In this document: piece by piece, positions 41,389 through 53,921 of the stretch
Layout of the letters: each line of letters opens with the position of its first letter
Numbering within the stretch: position 1 is the stretch's first letter
NCBI RefSeq assembly: GCF_029962835.1
Contig: NC_080583.1
Location: 2,418,001-2,482,000 of the forward strand
Direction of reading: 5' to 3'
Length of the DNA: 64,000 nt
Source: Magnolia sinica
Lineage: Eukaryota; Streptophyta; Magnoliopsida; Magnoliales; Magnoliaceae
Position numbers and translations under genes: made by a program
The notes under the pieces: model-generated
The model's input: only the letters and a program-made list of their open reading frames with translations
What the model was told of the DNA's origin: nothing
Databases searched by the model: none

Positions 41389-41538
41389 ATCAATCAGACG
41401 TGGGGCTCATCATGTGAACAATTTAGATGAGTGAACCATGGACCCCAATTCTACCAAGAGGACATCAATCAAAGGTGGGGCTCATCATGTCAACAATCCG
41501 GATAAGTGAACCATGGACCCCAGTTCTTCCGAGGACTT
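41389..41538. repeat. Tandem duplication of 75 nt
   Basis: Two diverged copies sharing GTGGGGCTCATCATGT and GTGAACCATGGACCCCA, starting at 41389 and 41464. Confidence 0.88.
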
Positions 41539-43829
41539 TTATTGGACATAAAGTCCGGAAATATCATCATCAAAGTGTGTAAAGATAAGTTTAGATCGGA
41601 CGAATTGAATCTTTTCCAATTGAATGTTTTAACAATCCTACATGTGTCTGGACGTACGTCGTTTATCAAACTTGTCTATCATAGGCCTTAGTAACATGTA
41701 TGTGCCCTCAACCAAAATTCAAGTTAGCCTTTCTTACACATGGCTTGATGCAGTCCATGTTGGTTAACGAGAAGCCACCAACTGTCAGCACATTCGTAGG
41801 AAAGACGGGAGTGAAACGAACTCGCACTAAGAGAGATTGCCAACTCTTATCTCACAATGACACACGTATGTGACCAACATATGCCACACACATGTGACTC
41901 CTAGCGTGTTAAGGAAGTTTCCCAAAAACCTGCCGATTTTAAATTCTTTTAAGTTCCATGTACACAATATATGGTTGTCCTAGATCAATCCCAAAAGGAA
42001 AATTTTCCAAAGGGACGCTCGAGATTCTTTCGAAGGCATTAAAGAATTAGGAGCAAGTTTTAAAAAAATCATTCAAAATTAGAAATAAATCACATATGAT
42101 GACATTGTGCAGCAATGATTCTAAATCCTAATAGGACAATCATATCTTTCATGCATAAATCACAAAACTTACTCGTAGGATACGGTCGTTGCATAATCAG
42201 AAGATTCACGCATAAACCATGAAACCTATGCGTGACCACCATCTCTCAAAATTCTATAAAACAAGCACTCGAAGAAGAGCTCTTGGTCCTCGCCAACAAC
42301 AATCAATCTCTTTATAGCTCCACGATGCCTTTATGTTTTAACCTCTATAGACTTTTATTAATTTAGCTTCTTACATTAGTCATTCCACTTCTGTTCAGCC
42401 ATGCTGTAGTAAGTCCAAAGGCATTATTAGTCTAGCTTAGAATTGCTACTATACATCTCATTGCTCCAATATACACTTAGGAGTAGGTTAAATATCCACA
42501 AGCCCATCGTCGAATTTTTTAATTATCGAATCCTTACTACATCTCTAGTCACATCCTATTGACTTCACGCTATGACCGTCTGGTAGTTTCCACAACCAGT
42601 TTGATAATATAAGCCACCATAGGTATTTTATTTTTCCCTCCACTTAGTTTTATTTTCATTCATTGATTGTACCACTTTAACATCTAAATCAATAAAATTG
42701 GCAATCTAGCCTTATTTTTAATTCTTTCTCATCCTTATTTCTTTTATAAGAAACTTTATTTGCTATCACTGTTGAACGAAAAGTACTTAGTTTAAAGGTA
42801 AAAAGATCCCATTAAGAAGGACTAATCCTAACATTCTAAAGTTACTTGATTGTTGTAGCAATTGGTGGCTGAATAGTCAGTCAATCTTTACAAATATAGC
42901 CCTAATTTGGTTAGTTCAGTGCTTGAAGTTATAAGCGTTCAATCGATTTAAGTCGCACACAAGTATAGCATGATATTAAATTTAATCGCACACATTTGAC
43001 TGAATTCAAGCCATTCATAACACGTATGGTCATGTATCTGGATTGAACAACAATAAGCCCAATGGTATTATAGGCCACACATGTAAATTAAAATGTGGAT
43101 TGTTGATAATTATTCTAGTCATAAAGATTTTCTTTTCTTCGCTTTTTTAATTCCCATGAGCCCACTTTGATGATCAGACCGCATACATTTCGTTCCAAGG
43201 CACATGCGTGATGGCCCGCCTAATGAATCATTTTGACCATGTGCATGTGTGCCACATTGGCACATCCCAGTTGTGTGTATGTGTACATGGTTTTTTCTTT
43301 TCACACACACCCACGCTCTCACATTGCAATAGGTACTCTTGTGAGTTTACCACTGAGCTATAGGGTCGTAGGCATATGTGTGCATGGTTACCTGTATGAG
43401 GGATTTACTAAACATTACGAATGGTTGCCAAGAGAGCACCTCCTTAGAATTTTGAAAGTAGATCCCTTCTCTCTTACACCATTAGTATGTATATATAAAA
43501 AAAAGCCCTCCAATTTCTTATTGTGTGGTCCACTTGAGTTTGGAATTTGCTTGATTTTTGGGGGCACGTCTTAACATGTGCCGGTGCAATGGATGAATGG
43601 AATGGATGTTCCGATTAGGTCAGGACATCTCCGTGCCCAAAAACAATCATTTGTTTAATTGCAAAACAACCATCTTCGTTGCTAAAAATCATTCCCATTA
43701 AAAAGATATCAAGTTTATTTGAGAACAAGGGGTCTGACAAGTAAATGAATAAGTGACATGTGCACTAGTACAAACATAAAACCCACATTGGAAAGTGCAA
43801 ATCTCCATTTGGAGGGAGTCTTCTTTGCT

Positions 43830-44240
43830 TTACAGCCCAAAGCTCTCACCCATAATGGTCATGATATGTCCCCCCAATCCATTCCTCGTTATCCAGCTCA
43901 TGTTAAGACATAAGCCCAAAAATAAAACAAATCCAAAAATCAAGTGGGACACAAAAAGAAAACCATGAGGATTAATTGCCTACCATAAAAACATTCATTG
44001 GGCAACGAAAGTTTTAGGTTGAGCTAATATTTTTGTTTTTAATTCATCCAAGTGGGAATGACCTTATTAACAGTTTGGATGTCATGTAAATATCACGAGG
44101 CATTTATGGCGGTGTAGCCCACTTGAGTGATGGATCTGTCTCACTTTTGAACTAATGTACTAACCTTTGATGTACATCATATAAATTTCTCACATACATC
44201 AATGTGGGCCCCACAAGACTTTCACATGTAGAAACTTCCT
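43830..44240. repeat. Family A foldback remnant
   Basis: Contains ATCCAGCTCATGTTAAGACA, CCAAGTGGGAATGACCTTAT and GTGTAGCCCACTTGAGTGAT, diverged versions of family A landmarks in both orientations. A further piece is at 43490-43625. Confidence 0.5.
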
Positions 44241-44816
44241 TGCCCAAAGGGCCGAGCCAACTTGCATCACTCTTGTTTCATGAGGTGGATTTCACATGAC
44301 ATAAAATACAAAGCGCCGCGTGGGTGTATCATGAATGAAGATTTCGTGCCTGTACACACAAACATGGCCCGTTTTCATTGATGGCTCACTTTTCCAATGG
44401 AGCTGAGTGTGATGGATACCAGGTAAATCTTCATCAGGCCTTAGGAAACTGTGCAAATCCTCAGGCTAGACGTCCACACATGATTTAGCACTCTTTACAA
44501 TGCCAATACAATATTCAATATTTAAAACAAAAATGGCAATTAAAAAAAAAAAAAAAAAGCATGTTGACCCATCACTTCTTAAACCCTTTCTACCCGTTGT
44601 CTTTCTCACAAAAATCAGAAACCTTGTTTAAAAAAATAAAAATAAAATCACAAAAGTATGTATTTCCTTGACAGTCTATACAAAAAGGGGAATTTTGATT
44701 TTTCTTCACCCACTTAAAATCTACCAAAAAAAAAAAAAAAACATAAAAAACTACAACTGGGAGTAAAAGAACAAAAAGAAAAAAAAAAAAAGAAAAAAAG
44801 AAAAACCCAAAAAACC

Positions 44817-45701
44817 CTATGTGTCTTTCTTCCCATCTATCACATCAGACCTTGAATGACTTGAAGAATCACCATCCATGACACGCCTCTTCTTCAAATG
44901 CATGTTCACATAGAAATTCAAGAACAATAGCAGCAATGCACCATTCATCACTGAATTAAAAACCCAAGCTCCAATGCCATTACACCCACCCTTTGAAAAA
45001 TGCAGCTTAAGAACCCCTACATGGCATACCAGATTACACCCAAGTAGCAGAATCTGGCAATGCGCCACAAACGGAAAGCACGCAGCTGGCAGTCCGATTG
45101 CCACCCAGAATCGGTACCCATACACGATCGAGTGTACAAACGTCGTTAATAGAATCGCCATCACCTGAAACGATTGGGAGAATTCAAGCCACAAGAACGA
45201 CATACATATCAAGATCGAGTGGTGGAATACTCGAAAAAAGGTCAGTTTTCGACGGCGGAGGATTGAGAAGAAGGTCCGGAGGACGTGGATGAATCGAGAG
45301 AGGTAGAACATGTACGACCAGAAGAAAACGCGGCCTGTCGGCCGAGTACCGAGCGGGAAACAGAGTAGCCATTGGAGGGGAGTCTTGGATCGGCTCCATA
45401 TCCAACGGGTGTCACGGATTTCGGCGATGGTGGAGATGAGGGTTCCGGCGAAGATGGTTACTGATATCAAGGCCATTATGAGGCTGTGGACGGCGGGGAT
45501 TGGTCCTAGTGGGACCGGGCGGCGGCGGTTGAAGAGTACTAAGGTGAGGTGGAGGAAGAGAGAGAGAATGACATAAGTTGAGATTGAGCTGAAGAGAAAT
45601 GACCACGTGGAGCCCCATGATTGGCTGGCGCTCCAACGGAATCCGATGATTGATGGGTGCTCAGAGAACCAATATGTCAGGCTGTCGATGGCTCTTCTCA
45701 T
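44817..45701 (-). CDS. ELO-family (HOS3-like) very-long-chain fatty acid elongase-related membrane protein
   Basis: A single-exon gene of 294 residues plus TAG, the usual intronless structure and length for plant ELO/GNS1-SUR4 proteins. ELO proteins are endoplasmic-reticulum condensing enzymes for fatty-acid chain extension. Family landmarks are SEHPSIIGFRWS (13-24), SWGSTWSFLF (28-37), AEIRDTRWIW (93-102), PLQWLLCFPLGTR (108-120), RVFFWSYMFYLSRF (124-137), SFLWLEFSQSFQV (168-180), VYGYRFW (193-199) and GGCNGIGAWVFNS (238-250). Five or more hydrophobic segments are visible, with a basic, Ser-rich tail. The ATG at 45701 is chosen because the frame further upstream opens only with TTG. The usual K-x2-E-x2-D and HxxHH boxes are changed (S-R-F-I-H-V-L-R-T and R157-V-F-H160-H161), so elongase activity is uncertain. 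It converges with PLAA. Confidence 0.9.
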   Translation of the reverse strand: MRRAIDSLTYWFSEHPSIIGFRWSASQSWGSTWSFLFSSISTYVILSLFLHLTLVLFNRRRPVPLGPIPAVHSLIMALISVTIFAGTLISTIAEIRDTRWIWSRSKTPLQWLLCFPLGTRPTGRVFFWSYMFYLSRFIHVLRTFFSILRRRKLTFFRVFHHSILICMSFLWLEFSQSFQVMAILLTTFVHSIVYGYRFWVAIGLPAACFPFVAHCQILLLGCNLVCHVGVLKLHFSKGGCNGIGAWVFNSVMNGALLLLFLNFYVNMHLKKRRVMDGDSSSHSRSDVIDGKKDT

Positions 45702-46006
45702 TCTCTTCTGTAAATCTCTTTCGATTGAACACTTCAAAATTGAAGATGTATGGTAGTCTCCAATTTCATTAGCCCGCTTTCTTTTTAAGGAGAATTTCTT
45801 CTATCTTGAGCTTTTTTTCCTTCCTTTGGGAGTGGATTTAGAACATAGAACAGGTTAGAATCCTCAAACTTATAAAGAAATTGATATGGGTCTCTTGGTC
45901 TTTTGATGATTCAATGGCCCACTTTCTTTTTAGTTGGGATCTTCTCTCTTGGGTTTATCTTTTCTTGTTCTGGAGGTACGTCTAGAACGAAGGATGCGTT
46001 GGAGTC

Positions 46007-46013
46007 TTTATAT
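46007..46013 (-). promoter_or_regulatory. Possible TATA box of the ELO-like gene
   Basis: TATAAAG on the minus strand, about 306 bp before the start codon. It is the best-placed TATA-like sequence seen but would imply a long leader. 45780-46250 is otherwise T- and GA-rich without features. Confidence 0.25.
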
Positions 46014-46298
46014 TTTTAAAAGACTTTGGGGCTTTTTCTAGATGTTTTTCTCTCCTTTTTGGGTTTTTTCTTTTTTTGAAGTAGGTTTTGGATTGAAAGA
46101 AGAAAACCCAATGAAAAACGAGTTTTGATTTTTATGAAAAGAGAGGGGGAGGAGAGGAGAGGAGAAGAGAGAGTCTAAAGAAAGAAGAATCCTGTGTGAT
46201 TTCGAAATTGGAAATAGAAACAGAGAAGGCGGCCAAAGAGAGGTTGAAAGAGGTTCAGGTGAATGGTAGTCCGCGTGTAGGTTATATCATTTTGGGAT

Positions 46299-46613
46299 GA
46301 CACGTGGACGATTCTGATTCGTTGGTAGGTGGTAGATTCCTGAATTTGGCCATGGGCTGGCGTCGGGATTCGTGTCGGGGTGAGGCGTGTGGAGTGAGGT
46401 GGGTTCCTGGCACGTGTGGCTTAGGGCAGGTTGTTTGTCCCGTTTTGACGAATGGGTATTTTTTGGAATTTGAAAAATGGGCCACAAATCTTGAATTTGG
46501 AGGAGAAAAGTGGGTCATGCGCCATTTCTCTTTATTTATTTTCGCGTAACTAACGTGGTGGTTTACCACCATCTATAAAATGAGATGTTTTTCTCTTGCC
46601 CACGTGTCACGTG
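46299..46613 (-). promoter_or_regulatory. Cluster of CACGTG (G-box/ABRE-like) sites upstream of the ELO-like gene
   Basis: CACGTG occurs at 46301-46306 (as GACACGTGG), 46411-46416 (GGCACGTGTGG), 46601-46606 and 46608-46613, the last two almost abutting. G-boxes bind bZIP and bHLH factors, and ACGTGG/T cores act as abscisic-acid response elements. Whether they act on this gene is inferred from position only. Confidence 0.5.
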
Positions 46614-46619
46614 TAGAGT

Positions 46620-46973
46620 ATCATAACCGTACAAAAGGTGGATCACATCATGAAGATCACTAAGGATTAAAAATCAGGATGATCGACTGATTGATAGGGA
46701 CCAAAAACAGATATCAACGGATAGCCATTGGTATATTTAGTGTACTTATGTGGTCCACTCAATTAGTGGATTGGCATGATTTTCAGGACAAGTGGATCAT
46801 CTTGTAGTTGGATACAGTTTTTATGTATACGATTATCAACATACATGAGTTGTTAGAAGGTAAAAAATGGCTGCATCATATTCTATGATACATGTTGTGT
46901 ATGTGATGGTAATTTCTTTTTTTAAAAGTCGCGGTTGAAACTCAATCACGTTAATCATACACGATGCTGGAAC
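46620..46973. other. Intergenic segment without recognised gene
   Basis: AT-rich, with a short ACTGATTGATAGGGACC-type sequence and no element ends recognised. Confidence 0.4.
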
Positions 46974-47480
46974 GGGATTGCCTGCGACAGCCGAGCGCAT
47001 GAAGTTACTACTGTACGTAGCTATCTGGGGCCCATCTTAATGTTTTCGAGGAATCCATCCCGTCCATCCGTTTTTCATATTATATTAGGACATGAGACTA
47101 AAAATGAGACAGATACAAGACTTAAATGGGCCACACGGCAGGACACAGTGGGGTAGTGAAATGGCCACGGTTGAAACGTTCACGGAGTCCACCTTGATGT
47201 TTATGTGTCATCCAAGCCGTTCATAAGGTCATTCCCACTGGGATAAACTGAAAATACGAAAAATATTAGTATGCTAGAATACTTCTGTGGCCTCACAAAT
47301 GTTTCAACGGTGGGAGTTCAATCTCATTGTTTCCTTTTGTGTGGTCCGCTTGAGTATTAGATCAGCCAAACTTTTGGTCTCATGTCGTAATATGAACTGG
47401 CAAAACGGACGAACGGGGTGTCACGAAAAACATCACGGTGGGCCCCACCTAGCTTGCGCTGGCTGTAGCAGGCAATCTGC
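46974..47480. mobile_element. Family A foldback element
   Basis: The ends GGATTGCCTGCGACAGCC and GGCTGTAGCAGGCAATCTGC are inverted matches. Inside, CTGGGGCCCATCTTAATG pairs with CATCACGGTGGGCCCCACC, and the middle has GGGCCACACGGCAGGAC and its inverse. Confidence 0.7.
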
Positions 47481-48695
47481 GTACGGACCATCCAAATCCA
47501 TGGGCTTCATTTGCACCGTCAAGAGGTTTTATAATCTCACTTCACCAATTGAATTTGGATTGCTGACCCTTCTAGTTTTTTCAACCGTCCATTTGAATGC
47601 CATCAGTTGGACGGTTCGGATTGTCTGATCAGTGAGAATTTTTAGCTTTGCGCCATCCAAGGTAGGCCGTAAAATTTAGATGGGCTGATCTATGAACATT
47701 TTCCCCACCTGTACGGTGGATTGATCACTGCCATTAAAAAAACAGGGGTAAGCATCACTGTATTCTGGTCCTATTTTGGGCCAGCCCTACATGCACACCC
47801 ATCCACCAGAACTTTACATGAAGCACACGTGCGAACTTGCTACGTGTGCCAAAAATCTTTCCAGTGCATGAGGTGGCCACCTTTATAAGTTTTTTATGAA
47901 AAGAAAACCAGGCTGATCCGCTAATCAGGCGGGCCATGTGTGTACGTTTGATCTGGACCATTGGCATTTTTATTTGAACCGTCCATACCTTACGTATAAG
48001 TGTGGTCCATCTGGCTGGTCGACTAGCTTGAATTTTACAGATGGTCTTTTTCCCGATGGCAGCTAGGAATCGTACAGACGTCTCCGACGCTTACAAGGTT
48101 GGGACGTGTGCTGCATATAAAGGCGTGTGCAGAAGGGTGCGTGTGAGACTGGAATGGCCTACAACATCTGTTTTAGGCAAGAGCTCTGTGGGATCCATGA
48201 TATTGTATGTGAAAAATCCATTCCGTCCATCAGGTAAGAAGCATTATTTTAACCGTGTATACAAAATATATACCGGATTAAGAGAAAATATGGGTCATAC
48301 CAATAGGAATAATATATAATTCTCCCAAAACTACTAATTTCAGATTGTGTGGCCCGCCTAAATCGTTTAACAGAATTATTTTCGTATATTCTCTTTATCA
48401 TCGTGAGATACACCTGATTAACGGGTCTGATGAAAGATACACAACATGTGGGCCGTACAAAGAAACCTATGGTCGGGTATCCCTTTCCCATTTGCCCATG
48501 CGGTGTGGCCCATCTGAGTAGTTGATATAACTGATGTCTCTGCTATGGTCCAACATCTGGGCTAGAACCGGATGGATGGAGTGAATTTGATATTTATAAC
48601 GTGATGGGCCCCACAGACTTGGGTGTACTACACAGAATGTAAAACCGGCGCTATAAACGATGCCGGTTTCATCCATGCTTGATGCTTCTGTGGAT
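47480..48695. other. Intergenic segment with repeat fragments
   Basis: No gene. Short family-like pieces appear (GTGGGCCGTACAAAG, ACGTGATGGGCCCCACAGAC near 48600), but complete elements could not be delimited. Confidence 0.4.
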
Positions 48696-49243
48696 GGGCG
48701 TGTTTGATTTTACGGTGAAATGGTAAATAGCGTGTAGAAAAGTAATAATTACTTCCCCATGAATTTACAACTTACCTGACTTGACCACTTACTTTTTACA
48801 CGAAAATCGAAAATATTACAAAATATCTGTCGGTCCCACTGTGATGCATTTTTCTTATCCACACCGTTCATCCATTATTCTAATTAAATTCATAGCATGA
48901 GTAAAAAATTGAGGTATATCCAATACTCAATTGGACCACGTCATACAAAAAAGGCAATCGAATACTTACCGGTGAAAACTTTGTAAGGCCACTGTTTCTT
49001 TTGGTGTGGGCCACTTGAGTGTTGGATCCATTTCATTTTTTATCTGATGCTTCAAAATATTGTAATAAAACAGATTGACGGAATGGATATATCATATACA
49101 TTAATTTGCAATTCAAAAAATAAAATTACATCTTTTGAACCAATTTCACAGGCACAGAGCCCTATGAATTTACAAACGCAGTGAAATCGTAATAATTATC
49201 ATTTCCCTGTATTTCCCATTTCTTTGAAAAAACAAACAGGCCC
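48696..49243. mobile_element. Harbinger-like non-autonomous element, second copy
   Basis: About 548 bp and similar along its whole length to the 30557-31106 element: GGGCGTGTTTGATTTTACGG at the left end, AAACAAACAGGCCC at the right, AAAAGTAATAATTA near the left, and CCACACCGTTCATCCATTAT inside. No TAA duplication is preserved here. Confidence 0.8.
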
Positions 49244-49249
49244 GGTGTT

Positions 49250-50835
49250 TGCTCGGATGCAACGCGACGTACTGTAATAGGACACATATTTTTATCTGGG
49301 ATCATATTTTCAATGATCCAAACCATTTATTTGATGGGACCCAGAGTGGATGGCAAAGAACCAAGAAAAATCTCATATTAAAATATTTCAGATCTTCGAT
49401 CTTTTGGGCATTTGATCTTGAAAATGGACGGTCTCATCTTTCAGTTAAACAACAACCGAATGGCACAATGAGCGGGTCCAAAACATGTGGGGCCACGGAA
49501 AGTTGTGTAAGATCTAAGTCAATCAGCAAGTGAACCGTCCAGATTGGGGGACCCAATTCAAATGATTAAACAAATCAAGACTGATTTTTGAATATTTAAT
49601 GAACGGTTCAAATGAAAATGTCGAGCTGTCCCTTTTCATCAAACAATTGTCCAGGAATCAAAGGACGGGATTGTCCGATCCATCTGACTTTCGGACCATA
49701 ACTACCTAGAGTGGCCAAGTGGATGATTTAGCTAGGAGCGGAATCCACTGTACCACCCTTTTTAAAACACCCAAGCTCTGTGAGGCCTCCGTATTGAATA
49801 TTTAAAATACAATCCGTCCATCAGATTTCATCCTCGATTCTAGCCACTAAAAAAAATAATCAGCCATATGCACAACTCAGGTGGGCCACACCGTAAGAAA
49901 AAAAGGGGTTGGATGCTACCCATATCTTACATAGAAATTTTATATGTAATTTATTTATTTTTAAAAGAAATGGATTCTACGACATACGCAGCCCGCGTAT
50001 CAAATAATTTCATACAACGGAGCCGGAAGAATCGTTATATGGCAAAGCCATCTCTCTACAGTATACGTGGCAAGGCAACATGAAATTGAGTACCTACATA
50101 TGTGGGCCCTAACATGGGATGATTTATATTTAAAAAAAAATTCTTTTATTAGACAGCGTTATCCATCTGATCTGTGGTCATTAAAGTGACGGTGGAGAAA
50201 CAAAATACAATGGTAGTGAGAATGTATCATGATTCTTTTATTTAAAGCTAAGCCATCGGTTCTACTGCGAGTATATGGTTGATCCGATTGATAGATAATC
50301 CTGCCACGTGTCTGTGGGGAGATGGCTGTACCATGTTCCGGTTGTCCCTGGTCTACCGTATCATCTCCCTTGGATGTACAGCTCGTTCATCACCTGCAGC
50401 TAGCTGTAGAACTGATTGCCTACGGTCGGCTGTATGCTAACTTAGTACGCTTCCTGATATTTCATGCCAACCTGATACTGCTGTAAGAAATCTCAGCCAT
50501 GAAAACGGTGGCCCACACACATGAAGGAACAAAAAAAGGCCTGTTATACAAATCATCTCGGCCACGCCTTCGAAATAAATGGATGGACGATGATATGACT
50601 GTTCTTATATATGTGTCCATAGTATTTATTGAATCATTCTGAATTTCATCAAATATAATCATCAATGTGAGTTAAAACATTTTGACGGTTTAGATTTCCT
50701 AAAATTGACAATTTTATTGAAAAAAATAACTGCATAATCACTTAGAATACATCTGCCCATGGTTGTTCAGCTCCGTTACTGTTGTTCTTTCTAGAAAAAA
50801 ATGGAAGGGAATCATGTGATTTCTACCAACGGAGA
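49250..50835. other. Intergenic segment without recognised gene
   Basis: Repeat-like phrases recur (GATCATATTTTCAATGATCC at 49300, similar to 52950), together with GTGGGCCACACC-type fragments near 49882. Open frames here are short and unlike known proteins. Confidence 0.4.
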
Positions 50836-50839
50836 ACTT

Positions 50840-51345
50840 ATCAGACACGGGGATTTTCACCACGGTAACTCTGTGGGGCTCACCGTTAGGTATGTTTTTT
50901 ATCCAAACCGTCCATTCATTTTTCCAGATCATTTTAGTGCATGTTCTTACAATTTAAGAAATTTTAAGTCTCAAACGGACCACACCACTGGAACAGTAGG
51001 AAATAAACGCCTACCGTTGAAAAATTCTCGAGGTCCACAAGTTTTCAATCAAGCTTATATTTGTTTTTTCCATTTATCTATGTCTGTGTGACATTATCAA
51101 CATGTTGGATGAAAAAAAAAAAATTACTATGGGCCCTTCTAAGTTTCAATGGTGGACGTGATTATCCTCACTGTTTCCTGTGGTGTGATCCATTTGACCT
51201 TTGGACATTGAAAATTTTGGAATAACACCATAAAATGATCTGGAAAAACGGATGGACGGTGTGGATATTGACAAATACATCATGGTGGACCCCACAGAGC
51301 TTACTCACCGCGCTACAGTGGGGTGAGTTACTTCACAATCCGCGT
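50840..51345. mobile_element. Family A foldback element
   Basis: The left arm (CACGGTAACTCTGTGGGGCT, AAACCGTCCATTCATTTTTC) pairs with the right arm (GGAAAAACGGATGGACGG, GGACCCCACAGAGCTTACTC). Internal CGGACCACACCACTGG pairs with CCTGTGGTGTGATCCATTTG. Confidence 0.7.
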
Positions 51346-51349
51346 CCGA

Positions 51350-53921
51350 AATTATTGCCTTTTACCTACTTTGTAGGATATCGGAACCGTTCATTAGGTG
51401 GCCGCATCGTTAAAAAGAGCTGCCAAAAATGCCTGTTAAATCATCAGACGATTTCATTACAATGGTCCCGTAATAATGGACGGTTTATTTTTATTTTTAT
51501 TTTTAATCTCATGTGTGCAATTGAGTGTATTAAAGAGATGAATGCAGAAAAGGGAACCCAATCCATGCACGTGCAAATGCTCCCGCATGTGCGATGATCT
51601 TGCAAGCTTTGCAACATGTACAATGAATATGGACCGTTAATCCAACTTTCTTTCTGGCCATTTTTCATACTGTGTGGCCCACCTGTGGAGTGGCTTTATT
51701 TTTAGCGCCACCTGTTTCATAGCTTGGATTGTCACCCACTGTGGTACGTGTGGAAGCAACCGTGTGTGTGAATCCGAAATGTCGGATTATATAAAAGGCG
51801 TGTGACCAACCTGCCACCACCCTGAGACGTTGTTTGTATATCAATTGACACGTGGCACAATCTTACGTGATTCTTGTGAACTGCGTAGACGACATGAGAA
51901 GCATGTTTCATGTAATTCGGTATTAATGAATTAAGAAAACATTGATAAGCCGGCAGAGTACGATGATCCATACACATGCATTTATCTCTGTACATGTGTC
52001 ATGTATGAAAATCCAAAATTTCCAACTCTAGATGGAACACATCAACAAATCAATTCATCCTAACCATTGATCAATAGTTATTTATTTATCGAATGCAGAT
52101 CCCTGACTAATTTTGATTTTATCCGTTCATTTAATGGCCACCAGTCAGTCAGTCAGGATAATTAGTGCAGCATAATTATTGAGTGGGTCCCATTATCTGG
52201 ATGGTTATGATTGAGTTAAAAGGTATATCAGGTATGCAATGACTCTGGCTGCAAATGAATTTCCCAAAGTTCTACGGCAACAATAGCTTCTAGAATTACT
52301 AGAAAAGGTGTTTTATAATCCCTTGCGGATCATGTCCTTTGAATTGTTGGGTTCTATCTAACCACGTTCGATTCTTTGTGCGTTACATCATTATCGAGAA
52401 AGATTCGAAGATGGAGGGCTGAGATTTCTATTGAAGATGGATTAACTACAAAAGAATTTTCCTTCCCAAACACGTGTGACCACGTATGCAAGCTTGACAC
52501 GTGGATCAAGCCATAGGTGGATCAAGCCCGCTCTCTAACTCACACGCGTCTAGAGCCATGTCCATCCACACGCTGGCACACGTGTCTCACACCAAACACG
52601 TGTAAGAGATCCGAGATTTCCATCAGGTGGTCCCTACTGTTTAGGATTACATCAGGCGGACCACATTGTCCACTGCAAGTGGATGGTTAGCAAAAAGAAT
52701 TCTCTCAACCACCCATCGGTTCTGCACATTGTGGCCCATCGAGGATTTCCAACCATCCATTTGTTCTACTCATTGTGGGCCACTGAAGATTCAAATGTCC
52801 TGATTTCATTAGCGTTTCTCATCAGATAGAAGGCTCAGATCTCACATTCATGCACCATAGGTAATCAATGGAACTTTCACGTGTAGCTTAACTGGTGGAC
52901 CATCTTCTCTTACTATAGGACACGTTGGGACTTTAGCCTTTGGATCTAAGATCATATTTCAATAATCCAAACCGTTTATTAGGTGGATCTCATTTCAGAT
53001 GGGGTATATCCAAAAAATTAGAAACACCCAAATTAGAATATTGAGTATTTTCTTATTTTTCCTTTATAAACGGTGAGGCCCACCACATGAACGGTTTGAA
53101 AAAAATATACGGTCATAAAAAATCAGAAGTTTTCTAACCCTTCAACTTATTTCTAATATCATCGCAAACCTACTAAATGGACCATCTTTATTCATGGCAG
53201 TAACATCTATAGGGTGAGGTCCACCTGATGGATGGCTTGGATTTTCACCCATCTGTCATGCCGGCATATGGTGGTGGCATGTGAATGAGCTGACTTGACC
53301 ATCCAAGGCTCCCTACACAACCTCTTAGTCTCGTAATGTTTCCGTTCAAAGACTTCAACTTGAACGTCTCAAGTCCTTATTCCAAATTCAAAAGCCGGCA
53401 AAGATTACTTTGAATACCACAAATTCTCATTGAAAACTTAGATAAGAGGCTCACATTTATTTATTAGAAATAATAAACAAATAATTACCATAAATATTAG
53501 AATTTATTTTAAAAAAATATATTTCAACACCATTATCTTCTTATCCATGGACTAACTAATTGGGGTCCACTACATGAATCATGTCCTATCTCAATTAAAC
53601 CATAGTTCATTAAGTCTTTTTTGTATGACTTCTACTTATTTATTTTTTAATTTTATTCTTTCTCATATAGAGCCTTTAACTTGAATGAATTTATGCCTAG
53701 CCCATGCAACTATTGAAAAAAAAATATATATTAAAATTTTCATATCTGTATGTATTTCAACATTTTGCAAATGTTCTCCAAATAAAAGAAATTTGAAGCC
53801 CTTCAGTAATTGGGCTATTTAAAAAATGGTCATTTACCAATCAACATGATACATGTGTAGATCAATGCTGACCTCACATGCTTCATTTTTGGGCCACTAT
53901 GTTAAGAGTGGGTTCCACACG
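51350..53921. other. Intergenic segment with SINE-like and ACGTG-rich stretches
   Basis: No gene. 52470-52600 contains several ACGTGT, CACGTG and ACACGCG motifs. 53525-53700 resembles the Au SINE (TTATCCATGGACTAACTAAT, TTGGGGTCCACTACATGAAT). The remainder is AT-rich or low-grade repeat. Confidence 0.45.

Larger units (their letters stand above)
38170..44816. other. Intergenic region between convergent PLAA and ELO-like genes
   Basis: 6.6 kb without a recognisable gene. It contains short tandem duplications (40050-40131, 41389-41538), an AC microsatellite (40604-40635) and family A remnants (43490-43625, 43830-44240). Two minus-strand open pieces (40430-40828, 40857-41081) read like protein but match nothing I know. 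41560-43490 is AT-rich with no recognised feature. Confidence 0.6.

Noticed and set aside
45702-45737. Twelve-codon upstream extension of the ELO-like frame
   Set aside because: It opens with TTG, not ATG, and is absent from the family start as I recall it. The ATG at 45701 is preferred.
52470-52620. ACGTG-rich stretch as a promoter
   Set aside because: No gene start was found nearby on either strand, so a regulatory role cannot be argued.
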